From contig DASXLB010000072.1 of the NCBI GenBank assembly GCA_036496585.1, positions 1 to 64,000 of the forward strand: a stretch of 64,000 bases of DNA. Reading direction: 5' to 3'. The notes under the pieces are model-generated. The model was not told where the DNA came from. It saw nothing but the letters and a program-made list of their open reading frames with translations, and did not search any database. Position numbers and translations under genes: made by a program. Shown piece by piece: positions 56,771 to 64,000 of this stretch. The stretch comes from Vicinamibacterales bacterium. GTDB taxonomy: Bacteria; Acidobacteriota; Vicinamibacteria; Vicinamibacterales; 2-12-FULL-66-21. Position 1 is the stretch's first letter; every line of letters begins with the position of its first letter.

Positions 56771-57064
56771 TCAGTTCCCTTCCAGCAGCGCGGCAGCTAT
56801 CTGGTCCCACTCCGCCTCCAGGGCGCCGGACGCCACGCTGCGGTTCGCCCGGCGATACCAGTAAGCGGCGTTGCCGAGGTCTCCCTCCTTGCGGTGCAGA
56901 TAGGCATGCACCCAGGCGCCCTCCTCGTCATCGACATCCTGTGCGACCGAGTGCGCCGCATTCCAGTCGCCGCGCGCGCCGCGCCAGAGGGCGACCAGCA
57001 CCGGCCGAAGGGCAGTGGGAGGGGCCGGGGAGGTGAGGGTCGCCTTCAGCTCATCGAGCGTCAC
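56771..57064 (-). CDS. Small conserved TPR-like protein
   Basis: A 97-residue protein with helical repeat character: LVALWRGARGDWNAAHSVAQDVDDEEGAWVHAYLHRKEGDLGNAAYWYRRANR. This pattern recurs in small conserved proteins of unknown function. It overlaps the stop of the upstream gene by four bases (ATGA at 57061-57064), so both are translationally coupled. Confidence 0.75.
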   Translation of the reverse strand: MTLDELKATLTSPAPPTALRPVLVALWRGARGDWNAAHSVAQDVDDEEGAWVHAYLHRKEGDLGNAAYWYRRANRSVASGALEAEWDQIAAALLEGN

Positions 57065-58140
57065 TTCGCACCCGCCAGATCGCCGTAGCTGCGGACGCGC
57101 CCGCTGTCGACGCCGCGCAGCAGATCGTCCACCGATGCCACCTGCGACACGCTGTTGTCCCCGGGCCGCGTGGGTGTGACGGGCGCGCGCGCGAAGAACG
57201 AGCGGATCACCACGGCATTGCCGGCGTGCGGGACGCGCTTGAGATTCGCGACGAACTGGCCGAACGTTCCCTCCCGAAAGAGGTAGAACTCGACGTTCGA
57301 GACGTAGAAGGCGGACAGCTTCTCGCCGCGCGCCGAGATCGCCTTACCGATGTTGGCGATCGCCGACGGGCCGGCCAGATCGCCCACCACCGGAATCACC
57401 AGATCGCGACCTTCGAGATCGCGCAGGAACCGATAGCCCTCCTCTGCGGCCAGGAAGTGCGCCGGCTGACCGGCGGCGTCGCGGTCGACCAGCATGTCGC
57501 CGTAGGTCGGGTAACCCCACTGCGGCGGCCGGCCGGTGGACTGGAAGCGCAACGCCAGGCCGGCGTCGATGAAGCGCTGGTGGAAGCCCGCGATGGTCTT
57601 CATGTCGTCGGCCGACAGCGGCACGCCGAAGGCGCGTACGACCTTGTCGAGTCGCGCGTGCAGGGCCGCCGCGTCGGCGCGCGGCGCGCCGGGAACGTAT
57701 TCGGCAAGACGGTCGACGCTCGCCGTGTTCCAGGATCGCGGATCGCGAGGCGGCACGCGTCCGAACAGCAGCGAGAGGTACTCGACGCGCGTCGGCGACT
57801 CGTGGAACAGCGCCTTGAACAGCAGGTGAAGCAGCACGTTGTCGCGCCGGATGTCGACGATGTAGGCGACATCCGGCCGGACTTCGACGATGTAGCTGAA
57901 GTTCTGGTCGGGACCGACACCGATGTAGGCGCCGCCGCGGACGTTGCGCCGCCTCAACTCGGGAATCACCTGGAGGTACGACCCCTCGTTCGAGATCAGG
58001 TTGTCGGTATCGAAGGAGCCACCCTTCTCCGAGAGCGATCCGACAGCTGCGGCAAACGTCGGCGACGTCGACGTCTGGCGTGCCGCAGCCGCCGGCACGA
58101 GAAGGACGGTGAGGGCGAACGCGAGTCGAAGCCGGGTCAT
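57061..58140 (-). CDS. Conserved exported protein, SAM-methyltransferase-like motif, function unknown
   Basis: A 359-residue secreted protein (signal peptide about 1-21). The middle carries LISNEGSYLQVIPELRRRNVRGGAYIGVGPDQNFSYIVEVRPDVAYIVDIRRDNVLLHLLFKALFHESPTRVEYLSLLFGR. The GVGPDQNF loop and the acidic VDIRRDN strand end look like the cofactor-binding loops of a Rossmann methyltransferase-like fold, seen in conserved bacterial proteins of unknown role. Further on, LAGPSAIANIGKAISARGEKLSAFYVSNVEFYLF supports a Rossmann-type domain. No substrate can be named. It is coupled to the small TPR-like gene downstream. Confidence 0.75.
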   Translation of the reverse strand: MTRLRLAFALTVLLVPAAAARQTSTSPTFAAAVGSLSEKGGSFDTDNLISNEGSYLQVIPELRRRNVRGGAYIGVGPDQNFSYIVEVRPDVAYIVDIRRDNVLLHLLFKALFHESPTRVEYLSLLFGRVPPRDPRSWNTASVDRLAEYVPGAPRADAAALHARLDKVVRAFGVPLSADDMKTIAGFHQRFIDAGLALRFQSTGRPPQWGYPTYGDMLVDRDAAGQPAHFLAAEEGYRFLRDLEGRDLVIPVVGDLAGPSAIANIGKAISARGEKLSAFYVSNVEFYLFREGTFGQFVANLKRVPHAGNAVVIRSFFARAPVTPTRPGDNSVSQVASVDDLLRGVDSGRVRSYGDLAGAK

Positions 58141-58192
58141 GGGCTGCGATGAGCATACACGGCCCGCGAGAGTTTGCGGAGGCTCCCGCGCC

Positions 58193-58558
58193 TCAGCGAA
58201 CGCTGAACCTGCCCGCCATCGGCACGTGGTATGAGCACTTGTAGTCGAACTCGCCGGACTTCCTCGCGACGTACTTCCAGCTGCCGCCCGGCGGAATCAG
58301 CTTCGAGTCGAAGAGCCCGCTCTTCGACGTCACCGTGTGCGCGACGACGTCGGTGTTGGTCCAGACGATCGTGTCGCCGGCGCGGGCGACCGCATCGGCG
58401 GGCAAGAACTTCATGCCCTCGATCGTCACGCGAACGGTGGCCGGCTTGCGCGACGGCTCGGCCGGAACTGGCGCGCGAAGCGGTGCCGCCGCCTCGATCG
58501 ATCCGCAGAGGAGGAGGAGGAGGAAGGCGGCGGCAACCGCCCGCGCGCGGCCGCGCAT
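58193..58558 (-). CDS. Type I copper cupredoxin
   Basis: A 121-residue exported plastocyanin/amicyanin-like electron carrier. Signal peptide about 1-24. The copper ligands of a type I site are present and correctly ordered: H74 (VVAHTV), C108, H111 and M114 (YKCSYHVPMAG). MKFLPADAVARAGDTIVWTNTD is the usual cupredoxin strand pattern. Its ATG overlaps the last base of the DUF4142 stop (TAATG), so it is last in an operon with DUF4142 and the sigma factor. Confidence 0.9.
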   Translation of the reverse strand: MRGRARAVAAAFLLLLLCGSIEAAAPLRAPVPAEPSRKPATVRVTIEGMKFLPADAVARAGDTIVWTNTDVVAHTVTSKSGLFDSKLIPPGGSWKYVARKSGEFDYKCSYHVPMAGRFSVR

Positions 58559-59070
58559 TACTTCAGCGACGCCTGCAGATGCTGCGCATGTTCGAGATGC
58601 GCGGCAATCGCCGGGCGGACCTTGACGAGCAGCGCCTTGAGGTCGGCGTTGCTGGCATTGGGAATCAGCGTCTTGTCGATGGTGTCGAGCACCGCCTGGT
58701 GATACGCCACCTCATGGTCGACGTAGGCCTTGTCGAAGGCGGCGCCCTTCAGCGTCTTGATCGTCGCGAGGTTCTTGTCGCCGCCGTCCTTCAGCGACTT
58801 GCTGGTGTCGTTGTCCTGCGGCGTCACGTGCAGGCGTGTCACCAGTTCGGTCGCCTGCTTGTTCACACCGGTGTGGTCGGTCACCATGAGCTTGGCGAAC
58901 TGTTTGACGTCGGCATTGCTCGCCTTCGACTCGGCCAGTTTCCCCGCGTCGATATCCACCTGGTTGGCGGTGACGACGATCGAAGCGATCTGGGCGTCGT
59001 TGGGCGCCTGCGCGAACGCGGGCGCCGTGAAGGTGAGCACTGCGGTTGCAAAGAGAGCGGTTGTTTTCAT
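58558..59070 (-). CDS. DUF4142 periplasmic protein
   Basis: A 170-residue secreted helical protein. Signal peptide 1-21 (ends AFAQ). The DUF4142 core is clear: NDAQIASIVVTANQVDIDAGKLAESKASNADVKQFAKLMVTDHTGVNKQATELVTRL...FDKAYVDHEVAYHQAVLDTIDKTLIPNASNADLKALLVKVRPAIAAHLEHAQHL. The His and Asp residues on these helices suggest a ferritin-like bundle that could bind metal; this is inference. ATG 59070 starts the signal peptide. It lies 37 bp after the ECF sigma factor gene and is coupled to the cupredoxin. Confidence 0.9.
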   Translation of the reverse strand: MKTTALFATAVLTFTAPAFAQAPNDAQIASIVVTANQVDIDAGKLAESKASNADVKQFAKLMVTDHTGVNKQATELVTRLHVTPQDNDTSKSLKDGGDKNLATIKTLKGAAFDKAYVDHEVAYHQAVLDTIDKTLIPNASNADLKALLVKVRPAIAAHLEHAQHLQASLK

Positions 59071-59107
59071 ACCCGTTTGATGCACGGGCCCTCCGGCGCG
59101 TTCCCGG

Positions 59108-59737
59108 CTAGAGGCGAGCCAGCACGGCCGCGACGATGCGGTCGCAGCGGGTGCCGTCGAAGCCGAACACGTTGCCGCGCGCGCTGTCGACGTCGCGGTC
59201 GAGGGCTTCGCGCAGCAGGGCGCGGGCGCGGAACAGACGCGTGCGCACCGTCGCTTCGGGAATGCCGAGCGCAGCGGCGGTTTCACGCGCGGTCATCTCC
59301 TCGACCTCGCGCATGACGAACACGGTGCGGAAGTTCTCGGGCAGCTCGTCGATGCGTTGCTCGAGCACCTTCCGGACCTCGCCTCGCAGCGCGGCGTCCG
59401 ACGGCGATTCGGTCTGGACATCGGGCACGTCAATCTCCGGCGAGGCGGCGTCAGCCTGACTGAACGAGATCACGTTACGGTCGCGCGACCGGCTGCGCAC
59501 GCGCATCAGCGCCTGATTGATGACGATCCGCGTCAGCCACGTGGAGAGCTCGGCGTCGCCGCGGAAGTCCCCCAGTTTGCGGTAGGCCTGGACGTAGGCG
59601 TCCTGCAGCGCGTCCTCCGCGTCGGCGTCGTCGCGCAGGATTGAACGGGCCACACGGAAGAGCCGCTGGTTGTGCTGGCGCATCAGCCGCTCGAACTCGG
59701 CGGCGGATGCGGCGGAGGATCCGAGGTTGCTGGACAT
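59108..59737 (-). CDS. ECF RNA polymerase sigma factor
   Basis: A 209-residue ECF sigma factor. Region 2 is at about 15-85 (LMRQHNQRLFRVARSILRDDADAEDALQDAYVQAYRKLGDFRGDAELSTWLTRIVINQAL). Region 4 is at about 125-180 (LEQRIDELPENFRTVFVMREVEEMTARETAAALGIPEATVRTRLFRARALL). No anti-sigma gene follows; the next genes encode DUF4142 and a cupredoxin, both envelope proteins, so it may respond to envelope or redox stress. The gene starts 74 bp from the divergent DUF169 gene. Confidence 0.92.
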   Translation of the reverse strand: MSSNLGSSAASAAEFERLMRQHNQRLFRVARSILRDDADAEDALQDAYVQAYRKLGDFRGDAELSTWLTRIVINQALMRVRSRSRDRNVISFSQADAASPEIDVPDVQTESPSDAALRGEVRKVLEQRIDELPENFRTVFVMREVEEMTARETAAALGIPEATVRTRLFRARALLREALDRDVDSARGNVFGFDGTRCDRIVAAVLARL

Positions 59738-59783
59738 GCGCCAATGATTGGATGCCGGCCGCGCCCTCGGCGTTCCCGTCTGG

Positions 59784-59796
59784 TATCAGGTTGATA
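59784..59796. promoter_or_regulatory. Inverted repeat between sigma factor and DUF169 genes
   Basis: TATCA-GGT-TGATA is a perfect 5-3-5 inverted repeat, 15 bp before the DUF169 ATG and 46 bp from the sigma factor start. It may be an operator; no regulator is encoded beside it apart from the sigma factor. Confidence 0.3.
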
Positions 59797-59811
59797 TACT
59801 GGCACGCGGAG

Positions 59812-60519
59812 ATGTTCACGCCAACCACATCGCTCGAATCACTGCTTCAACTGACCTCGGCGCCGGTCGCGATCACCTTCAGCGACGAGCCCCCGGCGGG
59901 GATCCCGCGCGCCGGCGCGGCCGAGGCCGCCGGCTGCGGCTACTGGCGGCGCGCCGCCGAGGGTGACGTGTTCTATACCGTGGCCGACGACCACAAGCGG
60001 TGTCCGGTCGGCGCGCACACGCACAATGTCCCTCTGTCACCCGCAGAGCAGCAGGAGCTCATGGGCCTGGTCCAGACGATGGTCGGCCTCTCTTACATCC
60101 GGATGGAGGAGGTGTCCGCCATCCCGACGCGAAAAACGCCGTTGCGCGTGGCGACGTATGCGCCGCTTGGCAAAGCGCCCGTCCCGCCAGACGTCGTTCT
60201 GGTCCGCGGCAACGCACGGCAGCTGATGCTGCTGGCCGAGGCCGCGCAGCTCGCCGGCATCGCCGGCACCGGCGCCACGATGGGGCGGCCGACATGCGCC
60301 GTGGTGCCGGAGGCGATCAACCGCTCGGCGACGGCGGCCAGTTTCGGGTGCGTCGGCAACCGTGTGTATACGAACGCGGGAGACCACGACGCCTACTTTG
60401 CGATGCCCGGCGGCCAGCTGAGCGCGCTCGAAGCCGCGCTCGCGACGATCGTGCACGCAAACGAGGAATTGGCGAAGTTCCATCGGGCGCGGGCCGGGCA
60501 GGGCGCGATCAGCGGATGA
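59812..60519 (+). CDS. DUF169 family protein
   Basis: A 235-residue cytoplasmic DUF169 protein. Seen: PVAITFSDEPPAGIPR, CGYWRRAAEGDVFYTVADDHKRCPVGAHTHNV with two Cys residues, PDVVLVRGNARQLMLLAEAAQ, and MGRPTCAVVPEAINRSATAASFGCVGNRVY. These Cys and the PTCA motif are typical of the family, whose biochemical role is unknown although metal or cluster binding is often assumed. ATG 59812 follows GGAGATG. Its last 11 bases overlap the convergent pirin gene. Confidence 0.85.
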   Translation: MFTPTTSLESLLQLTSAPVAITFSDEPPAGIPRAGAAEAAGCGYWRRAAEGDVFYTVADDHKRCPVGAHTHNVPLSPAEQQELMGLVQTMVGLSYIRMEEVSAIPTRKTPLRVATYAPLGKAPVPPDVVLVRGNARQLMLLAEAAQLAGIAGTGATMGRPTCAVVPEAINRSATAASFGCVGNRVYTNAGDHDAYFAMPGGQLSALEAALATIVHANEELAKFHRARAGQGAISG

Positions 60520-61408
60520 ACGTCCCCTCGCGCAGCTCGCGGAAGGCCTGCTGGAGCTCGGCGTCGCTGTTCATGACGATCGGTCCGTACCAGGCGACCG
60601 GCTCTTCGATCGGCCGTCCCGAGACGAGCAGGAACCGGATGCCCTCGTCGCCGGCCTGGACGACGATCTCGTCGCCGCGGTCGAAGAGCACGAGCGAGCG
60701 ATTGCCGGCGGCGCTGTATTCGACGCGGTCGCTGCCGTCGGCGGCCTCGGTGAGGACCGCGCGAGGGTCGGAGGCGTTGCGGAACCGGCCGCTCCCCGCG
60801 AAGACGTATGCGAAGGCCTGGCGCGCCCGATCCACGGCGATGCGCTTTTCGCGTCCGGCCGGCACGGTGATGTCGACATAGATCGGATCGGCCGCCGTTC
60901 CCTCGACGACGCCGCGACGCCCCCAGAACTCGCCGGTGATGATTCGCGCGTGCGTGCCGTCGTCGTCGGTTGTCTCCGGGATGTCGGCTGCCTGGATGTC
61001 CTGATAGCGCGGCTCGGTCATCTTCAGCGACGAGGGCAAATTCGCCCAGAGCTGGAATCCGTGCATCCTGCCCTGGGTGTCGCCGCGCGGCATCTCCTGG
61101 TGGAGGATGCCGCGGCCGGCCGTCATCCATTGGACGTCGCCGGCGCCGAGCGTGCCCCGGTTACCGAGACTGTCGCCGTGCGCGACCGTTCCCGCGAGCA
61201 CGTAAGTAATCGTCTCGATGCCGCGATGCGGGTGCCAGGGAAAGCCGGCCAGATAGTCGGCCGGGGTGTCGTTGCGGAAGTCGTCGAGCAACAAGAACGG
61301 ATCGAACTCGGCCGTGTCGCCGAATCCGAAGGCGCGGCGCAGTTTCACACCGGCACCCTCGACAGCGGGGGAGGCCTGGACGATGCGTTTCACGGGTCTG
61401 ACTGACAT
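60509..61408 (-). CDS. Pirin-family protein
   Basis: A 299-residue bicupin of the pirin family; characterised bacterial members have quercetinase or redox-regulatory activity. The N-terminal cupin carries the metal motif: FPWHPHRGIETITYVLAG (two His and Glu) and TAGRGILHQEMPRG (His). The C-terminal cupin includes SGRFRNASDP and NRSLVLFDRGDE. The start MSVRPVKRIV is usual for the family. There is no ribosome binding site; instead an AT-rich inverted repeat touches the start codon, suggesting a leaderless or tightly repressed transcript. Confidence 0.92.
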   Translation of the reverse strand: MSVRPVKRIVQASPAVEGAGVKLRRAFGFGDTAEFDPFLLLDDFRNDTPADYLAGFPWHPHRGIETITYVLAGTVAHGDSLGNRGTLGAGDVQWMTAGRGILHQEMPRGDTQGRMHGFQLWANLPSSLKMTEPRYQDIQAADIPETTDDDGTHARIITGEFWGRRGVVEGTAADPIYVDITVPAGREKRIAVDRARQAFAYVFAGSGRFRNASDPRAVLTEAADGSDRVEYSAAGNRSLVLFDRGDEIVVQAGDEGIRFLLVSGRPIEEPVAWYGPIVMNSDAELQQAFRELREGTFIR

Positions 61409-61428
61409 AATATATGTAACTATATATT
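61409..61428. promoter_or_regulatory. AT-rich inverted repeat abutting the pirin start codon
   Basis: AATATAT-N6-ATATATT (61409-61428) is a perfect 7-6-7 inverted repeat directly adjoining the pirin ATG (61406-61408). In this GC-rich DNA it stands out strongly. It can combine a -10 element with an operator of a MarR/HxlR-type regulator; no such regulator is encoded in the window. Confidence 0.5.
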
Positions 61429-61468
61429 AGTAAGTCACGCGCTGTCAACCGGCCTCCCGCTCCCGCGA

Positions 61469-62398
61469 CTACTTGCCGATCTGCACCGCGATGGTTCCGC
61501 TAATCCCGTTCAGATCGTGAAAGTCCGATGACGTCCAGCGATAGCCGATACCGCCGACCAGACGGACGTCGTGTCCAAAGCGGGCGACCACCTGCGCCTC
61601 CGGCACGCCGACGAAGAAGCCCTCATACGCGGATGGATAACCATAGTAGGGAGAGTAGTAGCCGCCGTGGCGGGGATCCACGTATCCGCAGTTGTTGCCG
61701 CAGCCGGCCGAGTACCCGTAGTAGCCGATGTTCGCGGTGCCCCAGCCGGCCAGTCCGTGAAGCGTCAGGCCGACCGGACTGTTGTGAAAGAGCCGCCACT
61801 CGCTGACCAGTCCCCCATACGCCATCTGCTCGGAGTAGTGGTCGTCGAGCTGGAAGTAGGCGCCGCCGCCGATCATGACCTGGCCGGCGAAGACGACCCC
61901 GCCGTAGAAGCCGGCGAAGCCGGTCGTCCGATGATTCATTTCGGTGATCTTGAAGTCGGGCGCGAACACGAATCCATCGCCGGTCGGCGTCCGCGACACC
62001 TGGACGATCGACCCGGGAGCGGCAGGTAGCGGCGCCGGCGGCGGTCCTTGGGGCTGCCCCTGCGGCTCGCCAAACGCATTTGGCGCCGCCGGACCATTCG
62101 GCAGGATGACGTTCAGCGGCGTCGACTCGCCGCGGTGAACCGTAATGCTGGCGTTGTAGGAGCGGTAGCCCGGCGCGCGCACCTGGACCGTGTGTGGTCC
62201 AGGGGTGAGCTGAATGACGAGCGGCGCGTTGGCATCGGGCGAAACCCAGCGCTCGCCGTCGATGTAGATCTCTCCGCTTGACGGACGGACCGTGATCGAC
62301 AGGCTTCCAAAATCCCCGGTGCTTTGCGCCTGCGCGGTCGAAGCGGCAGCGGCCAGGGTGATGGCAACAATCAAGGCTTTGAAGACGGACACACGCAT
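61469..62398 (-). CDS. PEGA-domain outer-surface protein
   Basis: A 309-residue secreted protein. Signal peptide 1-25. Residues about 32-100 form a PEGA domain (LSITVRPSSGEIYIDGERWVSPDANAPLVIQLTPGPHTVQVRAPGYRSYNASITVHRGES), a small beta-fold found on surfaces. A Pro/Gln/Gly-rich linker (about 108-130) leads to a C-terminal beta-barrel-like domain (FAGFYGGVVFAGQVMIGGGAYFQLDDHYSEQ...VRLVGGIGYRW) with a Tyr/Gly-rich stretch (GYYGYSAGCGNNCGYVDPRHGGYYSPYYGYP). AGGAG lies 7 bases before ATG 62398. It may be a small outer-membrane barrel with a periplasmic PEGA module. Confidence 0.8.
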   Translation of the reverse strand: MRVSVFKALIVAITLAAAASTAQAQSTGDFGSLSITVRPSSGEIYIDGERWVSPDANAPLVIQLTPGPHTVQVRAPGYRSYNASITVHRGESTPLNVILPNGPAAPNAFGEPQGQPQGPPPAPLPAAPGSIVQVSRTPTGDGFVFAPDFKITEMNHRTTGFAGFYGGVVFAGQVMIGGGAYFQLDDHYSEQMAYGGLVSEWRLFHNSPVGLTLHGLAGWGTANIGYYGYSAGCGNNCGYVDPRHGGYYSPYYGYPSAYEGFFVGVPEAQVVARFGHDVRLVGGIGYRWTSSDFHDLNGISGTIAVQIGK

Positions 62399-62536
62399 GA
62401 GAGGACTCCTGAGTTGTCGGTTGTCTCTGCAGATGGGGTGCCAGCCCGAGCGGGCGACGAAGGCCAGCAAATCCCGCCGCTCGTCCCCGGACGAGTGCAA
62501 CCGTGTCCGCTTTGGGGCACACTGGGCCCAACCCGC

Positions 62537-64000
62537 ATGACCGATATCCGTTACGCCCTCCGGTTGTTGCGCAAGGCCCGGCTGTTCACGCTGACGGTCG
62601 TGCTCGTGATCGCGGTCGGCATCGGCGCCACCACGGCGATTTTCAGTGTCGTGAACGCCGTGCTCCTGCGTCCGCTGCCATTCCAGGATCCAGCACAGCT
62701 GATGCAGGTCGCGGAGAAGAACGACTCGCTTCATCAACCGGCGTTCGGCGTCTCAGCGCTCAACTATCTGTCGTGGAAGGAGCGATCGCGAAGCTTTGCC
62801 GCGCTCGGCGCGATCCAGTTCGGCACGTTCACCTTGAGCGGGCAGGGTGATCCAGAAAATTACACAGGCAATGCGATCTCCGCGTCGCTGCTGCCGCTGC
62901 TCGGTCTGCAGCCGCTGGCCGGACGCGTGTTCGGCGATGCCGACGAGCGCACCGGCGCGGGCCCGGTGGCGATGCTCGGCGAGTCGCTCTGGCGCCGGCG
63001 GTTCGGAGCCGACCCTGGGATCGTCGGACGCCCGGTCACGCTGAACGGCGTGGCCTACACGGTCATCGGGATTGCCCCGCGGGCGCTGACCACGCTGACG
63101 GCGGGCGACGTGTGGATTCCGCTCGTCATCGACCCGCCGAAGGAGATTCGGCTCAACCACGTGCTGTTCGTGGCCGGACGGCTGAAGGACGGCGTCACCC
63201 GGCAGGCGGCCCAGGCCGAAATAAACGCCGTGGCGGCGCGGATGGAGCAGGACTATCCAGACATCCACGGCTGGGGCGTCAACCTGATCAGCTTCACCGA
63301 CACGTTCGTCAGTGCCGACCTCCGCCGCGCGCTGCTCGTGCTGCTCGGCGCCGTCACGTTCGTCCTCGCCATCGTCAGCGCCAACGTCGCCAACCTGCTG
63401 CTGGCGCGCGCCCTCGATCGTCGGAAGGAAATGGCTGTGCGGGCGGCGCTCGGCGCCGGTCGGGCGCGGCTGCTGCGTCAGCTGCTCGTCGAGAGCCTGG
63501 TGCTGTCGGGAGTCGGTGGCGGGCTCGGCCTCGTCGGCGCGGTGTGGGCGATCGATTGGCTGCAGTCGACGCTGCCGCCCAACGTCCTGCCTGTTCCCGA
63601 CATCGGGGTCGATCGTGTGGTGCTCGGCTTTGCCTGCGGCGTCACGCTGATCACCGGCATCGTCTTCGGGCTGGCGCCCGCCTGGCACGCGGCGCGGACC
63701 GACGTCAACGCGACGTTGAAGGACGCCGGGCGGTCCTCCACCGGCGCCCATCCGCTGTTCCGGCGCGCGCTCGCGGCGATCGAGCTGGCGCTCGCCACCG
63801 TGCTGCTCATTGGTGCCGCGCTGCTCGGGCGCTCGCTGCTCGCACTGCAGCGCCAGCCGCTCGGGTTCAACCCCGATGGCGTCCTGACCATGCAGATCTC
63901 GCTGCCGCCGACGCGCTACTCGAATGCGCAGCGGGTCGCGTTCTTCCGCGATCTCGACTTGGCGTTGAATGCGCTGCCTGGCGTCACCCGCGCCGCGATC
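62537..64000 (+). CDS. ADOP-type ABC transporter permease (MacB/FtsX), partial at window end
   Basis: The first 488 residues of a permease that continues past the window. It opens with MTDIRYALRLLRKARLFTLTVVLVIAVGIGATTAIFSVVNAVLLRPLPF, the hallmark of the acidobacterial duplicated orphan permease (ADOP) group. A MacB-like periplasmic core follows (about 60-255), then FtsX helices (VLAIVSANVANLLLARALDRRKEMAVRAALGAGRARLLRQLLVES). ADOP proteins are usually about 800 residues with two FtsX units and no adjacent ATPase. Its role is unknown; it is divergent from the PEGA gene. Confidence 0.9.
   Translation, partial: MTDIRYALRLLRKARLFTLTVVLVIAVGIGATTAIFSVVNAVLLRPLPFQDPAQLMQVAEKNDSLHQPAFGVSALNYLSWKERSRSFAALGAIQFGTFTLSGQGDPENYTGNAISASLLPLLGLQPLAGRVFGDADERTGAGPVAMLGESLWRRRFGADPGIVGRPVTLNGVAYTVIGIAPRALTTLTAGDVWIPLVIDPPKEIRLNHVLFVAGRLKDGVTRQAAQAEINAVAARMEQDYPDIHGWGVNLISFTDTFVSADLRRALLVLLGAVTFVLAIVSANVANLLLARALDRRKEMAVRAALGAGRARLLRQLLVESLVLSGVGGGLGLVGAVWAIDWLQSTLPPNVLPVPDIGVDRVVLGFACGVTLITGIVFGLAPAWHAARTDVNATLKDAGRSSTGAHPLFRRALAAIELALATVLLIGAALLGRSLLALQRQPLGFNPDGVLTMQISLPPTRYSNAQRVAFFRDLDLALNALPGVTRAAI

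Overview
The window is GC-rich chromosomal DNA. It looks like an uncultured or environmental member of the Acidobacteriota, most likely Vicinamibacteria-like. The evidence is an ADOP-type FtsX permease, a TonB-dependent receptor with an N-terminal carboxypeptidase-regulatory-like domain, three Hanks-type kinases carrying TolB-like propeller or TPR tails, a TIGR02999-type sigma factor next to a TPR kinase, and many exported proteins with Gly/Pro-rich linkers. This assignment is inferred from gene content; there is no rRNA or tRNA here. I see no prophage, IS element or CRISPR array.

Layout. 0-7 kb: a minus-strand set (YXWGXW-type protein, diheme cytochrome c peroxidase, PF04185 phosphoesterase) faces a plus-strand TonB-dependent receptor across a promoter region that holds four 11-bp Pho-box-like repeats. 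7-13.8 kb: a kinase with propeller, an amidohydrolase, and a SulP transporter plus alpha-carbonic anhydrase pair. 13.8-25.5 kb: an MGH1/GH63-like glucosidase and a 2845-aa NdvB-type cyclic beta-1,2-glucan synthase; together with the carbonic anhydrase and SulP genes they form one minus-strand run. 25.6-30 kb: small stress-type genes (BON, GlsB-like, DUF2164, a half-size EamA) and a second kinase. 30-37.3 kb: a 2406-aa secreted NHL/ASH/Ig-like protein. A 64-70 bp nested palindrome separates it from a divergent sigma factor and TPR kinase (37.5-40.7 kb).

40.8-53.2 kb is the most interesting part. An esterase/ThuA pair, a galB-ligK-aldo/keto reductase operon, a divergent pair (dihydroxyphthalate decarboxylase-like protein and type I extradiol dioxygenase), DUF3500, an exported sugar-phosphate isomerase-like protein, a TetR regulator, MmgE/PrpD and DJ-1/PfpI together look like a catabolic island for polyhydroxylated aromatic acids that enter the 4-oxalomesaconate route to pyruvate and oxaloacetate. 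A 16-bp palindrome (TTGAACG-NN-CGTRCAA) occurs three times, in front of the esterase operon, between the divergent catabolic operons, and between tetR and the isomerase. Each copy overlaps a plausible -35 box. The simplest reading is a local TetR regulon.

53-64 kb holds a lipoprotein with kinase-like motifs, a 56-aa nine-cysteine protein, a lectin-like/histidine phosphatase fusion, several conserved unknowns, an ECF sigma-DUF4142-cupredoxin operon, DUF169, a pirin with an AT-rich palindrome at its start codon, a PEGA-domain protein and the first part of an ADOP permease that runs off the window end.
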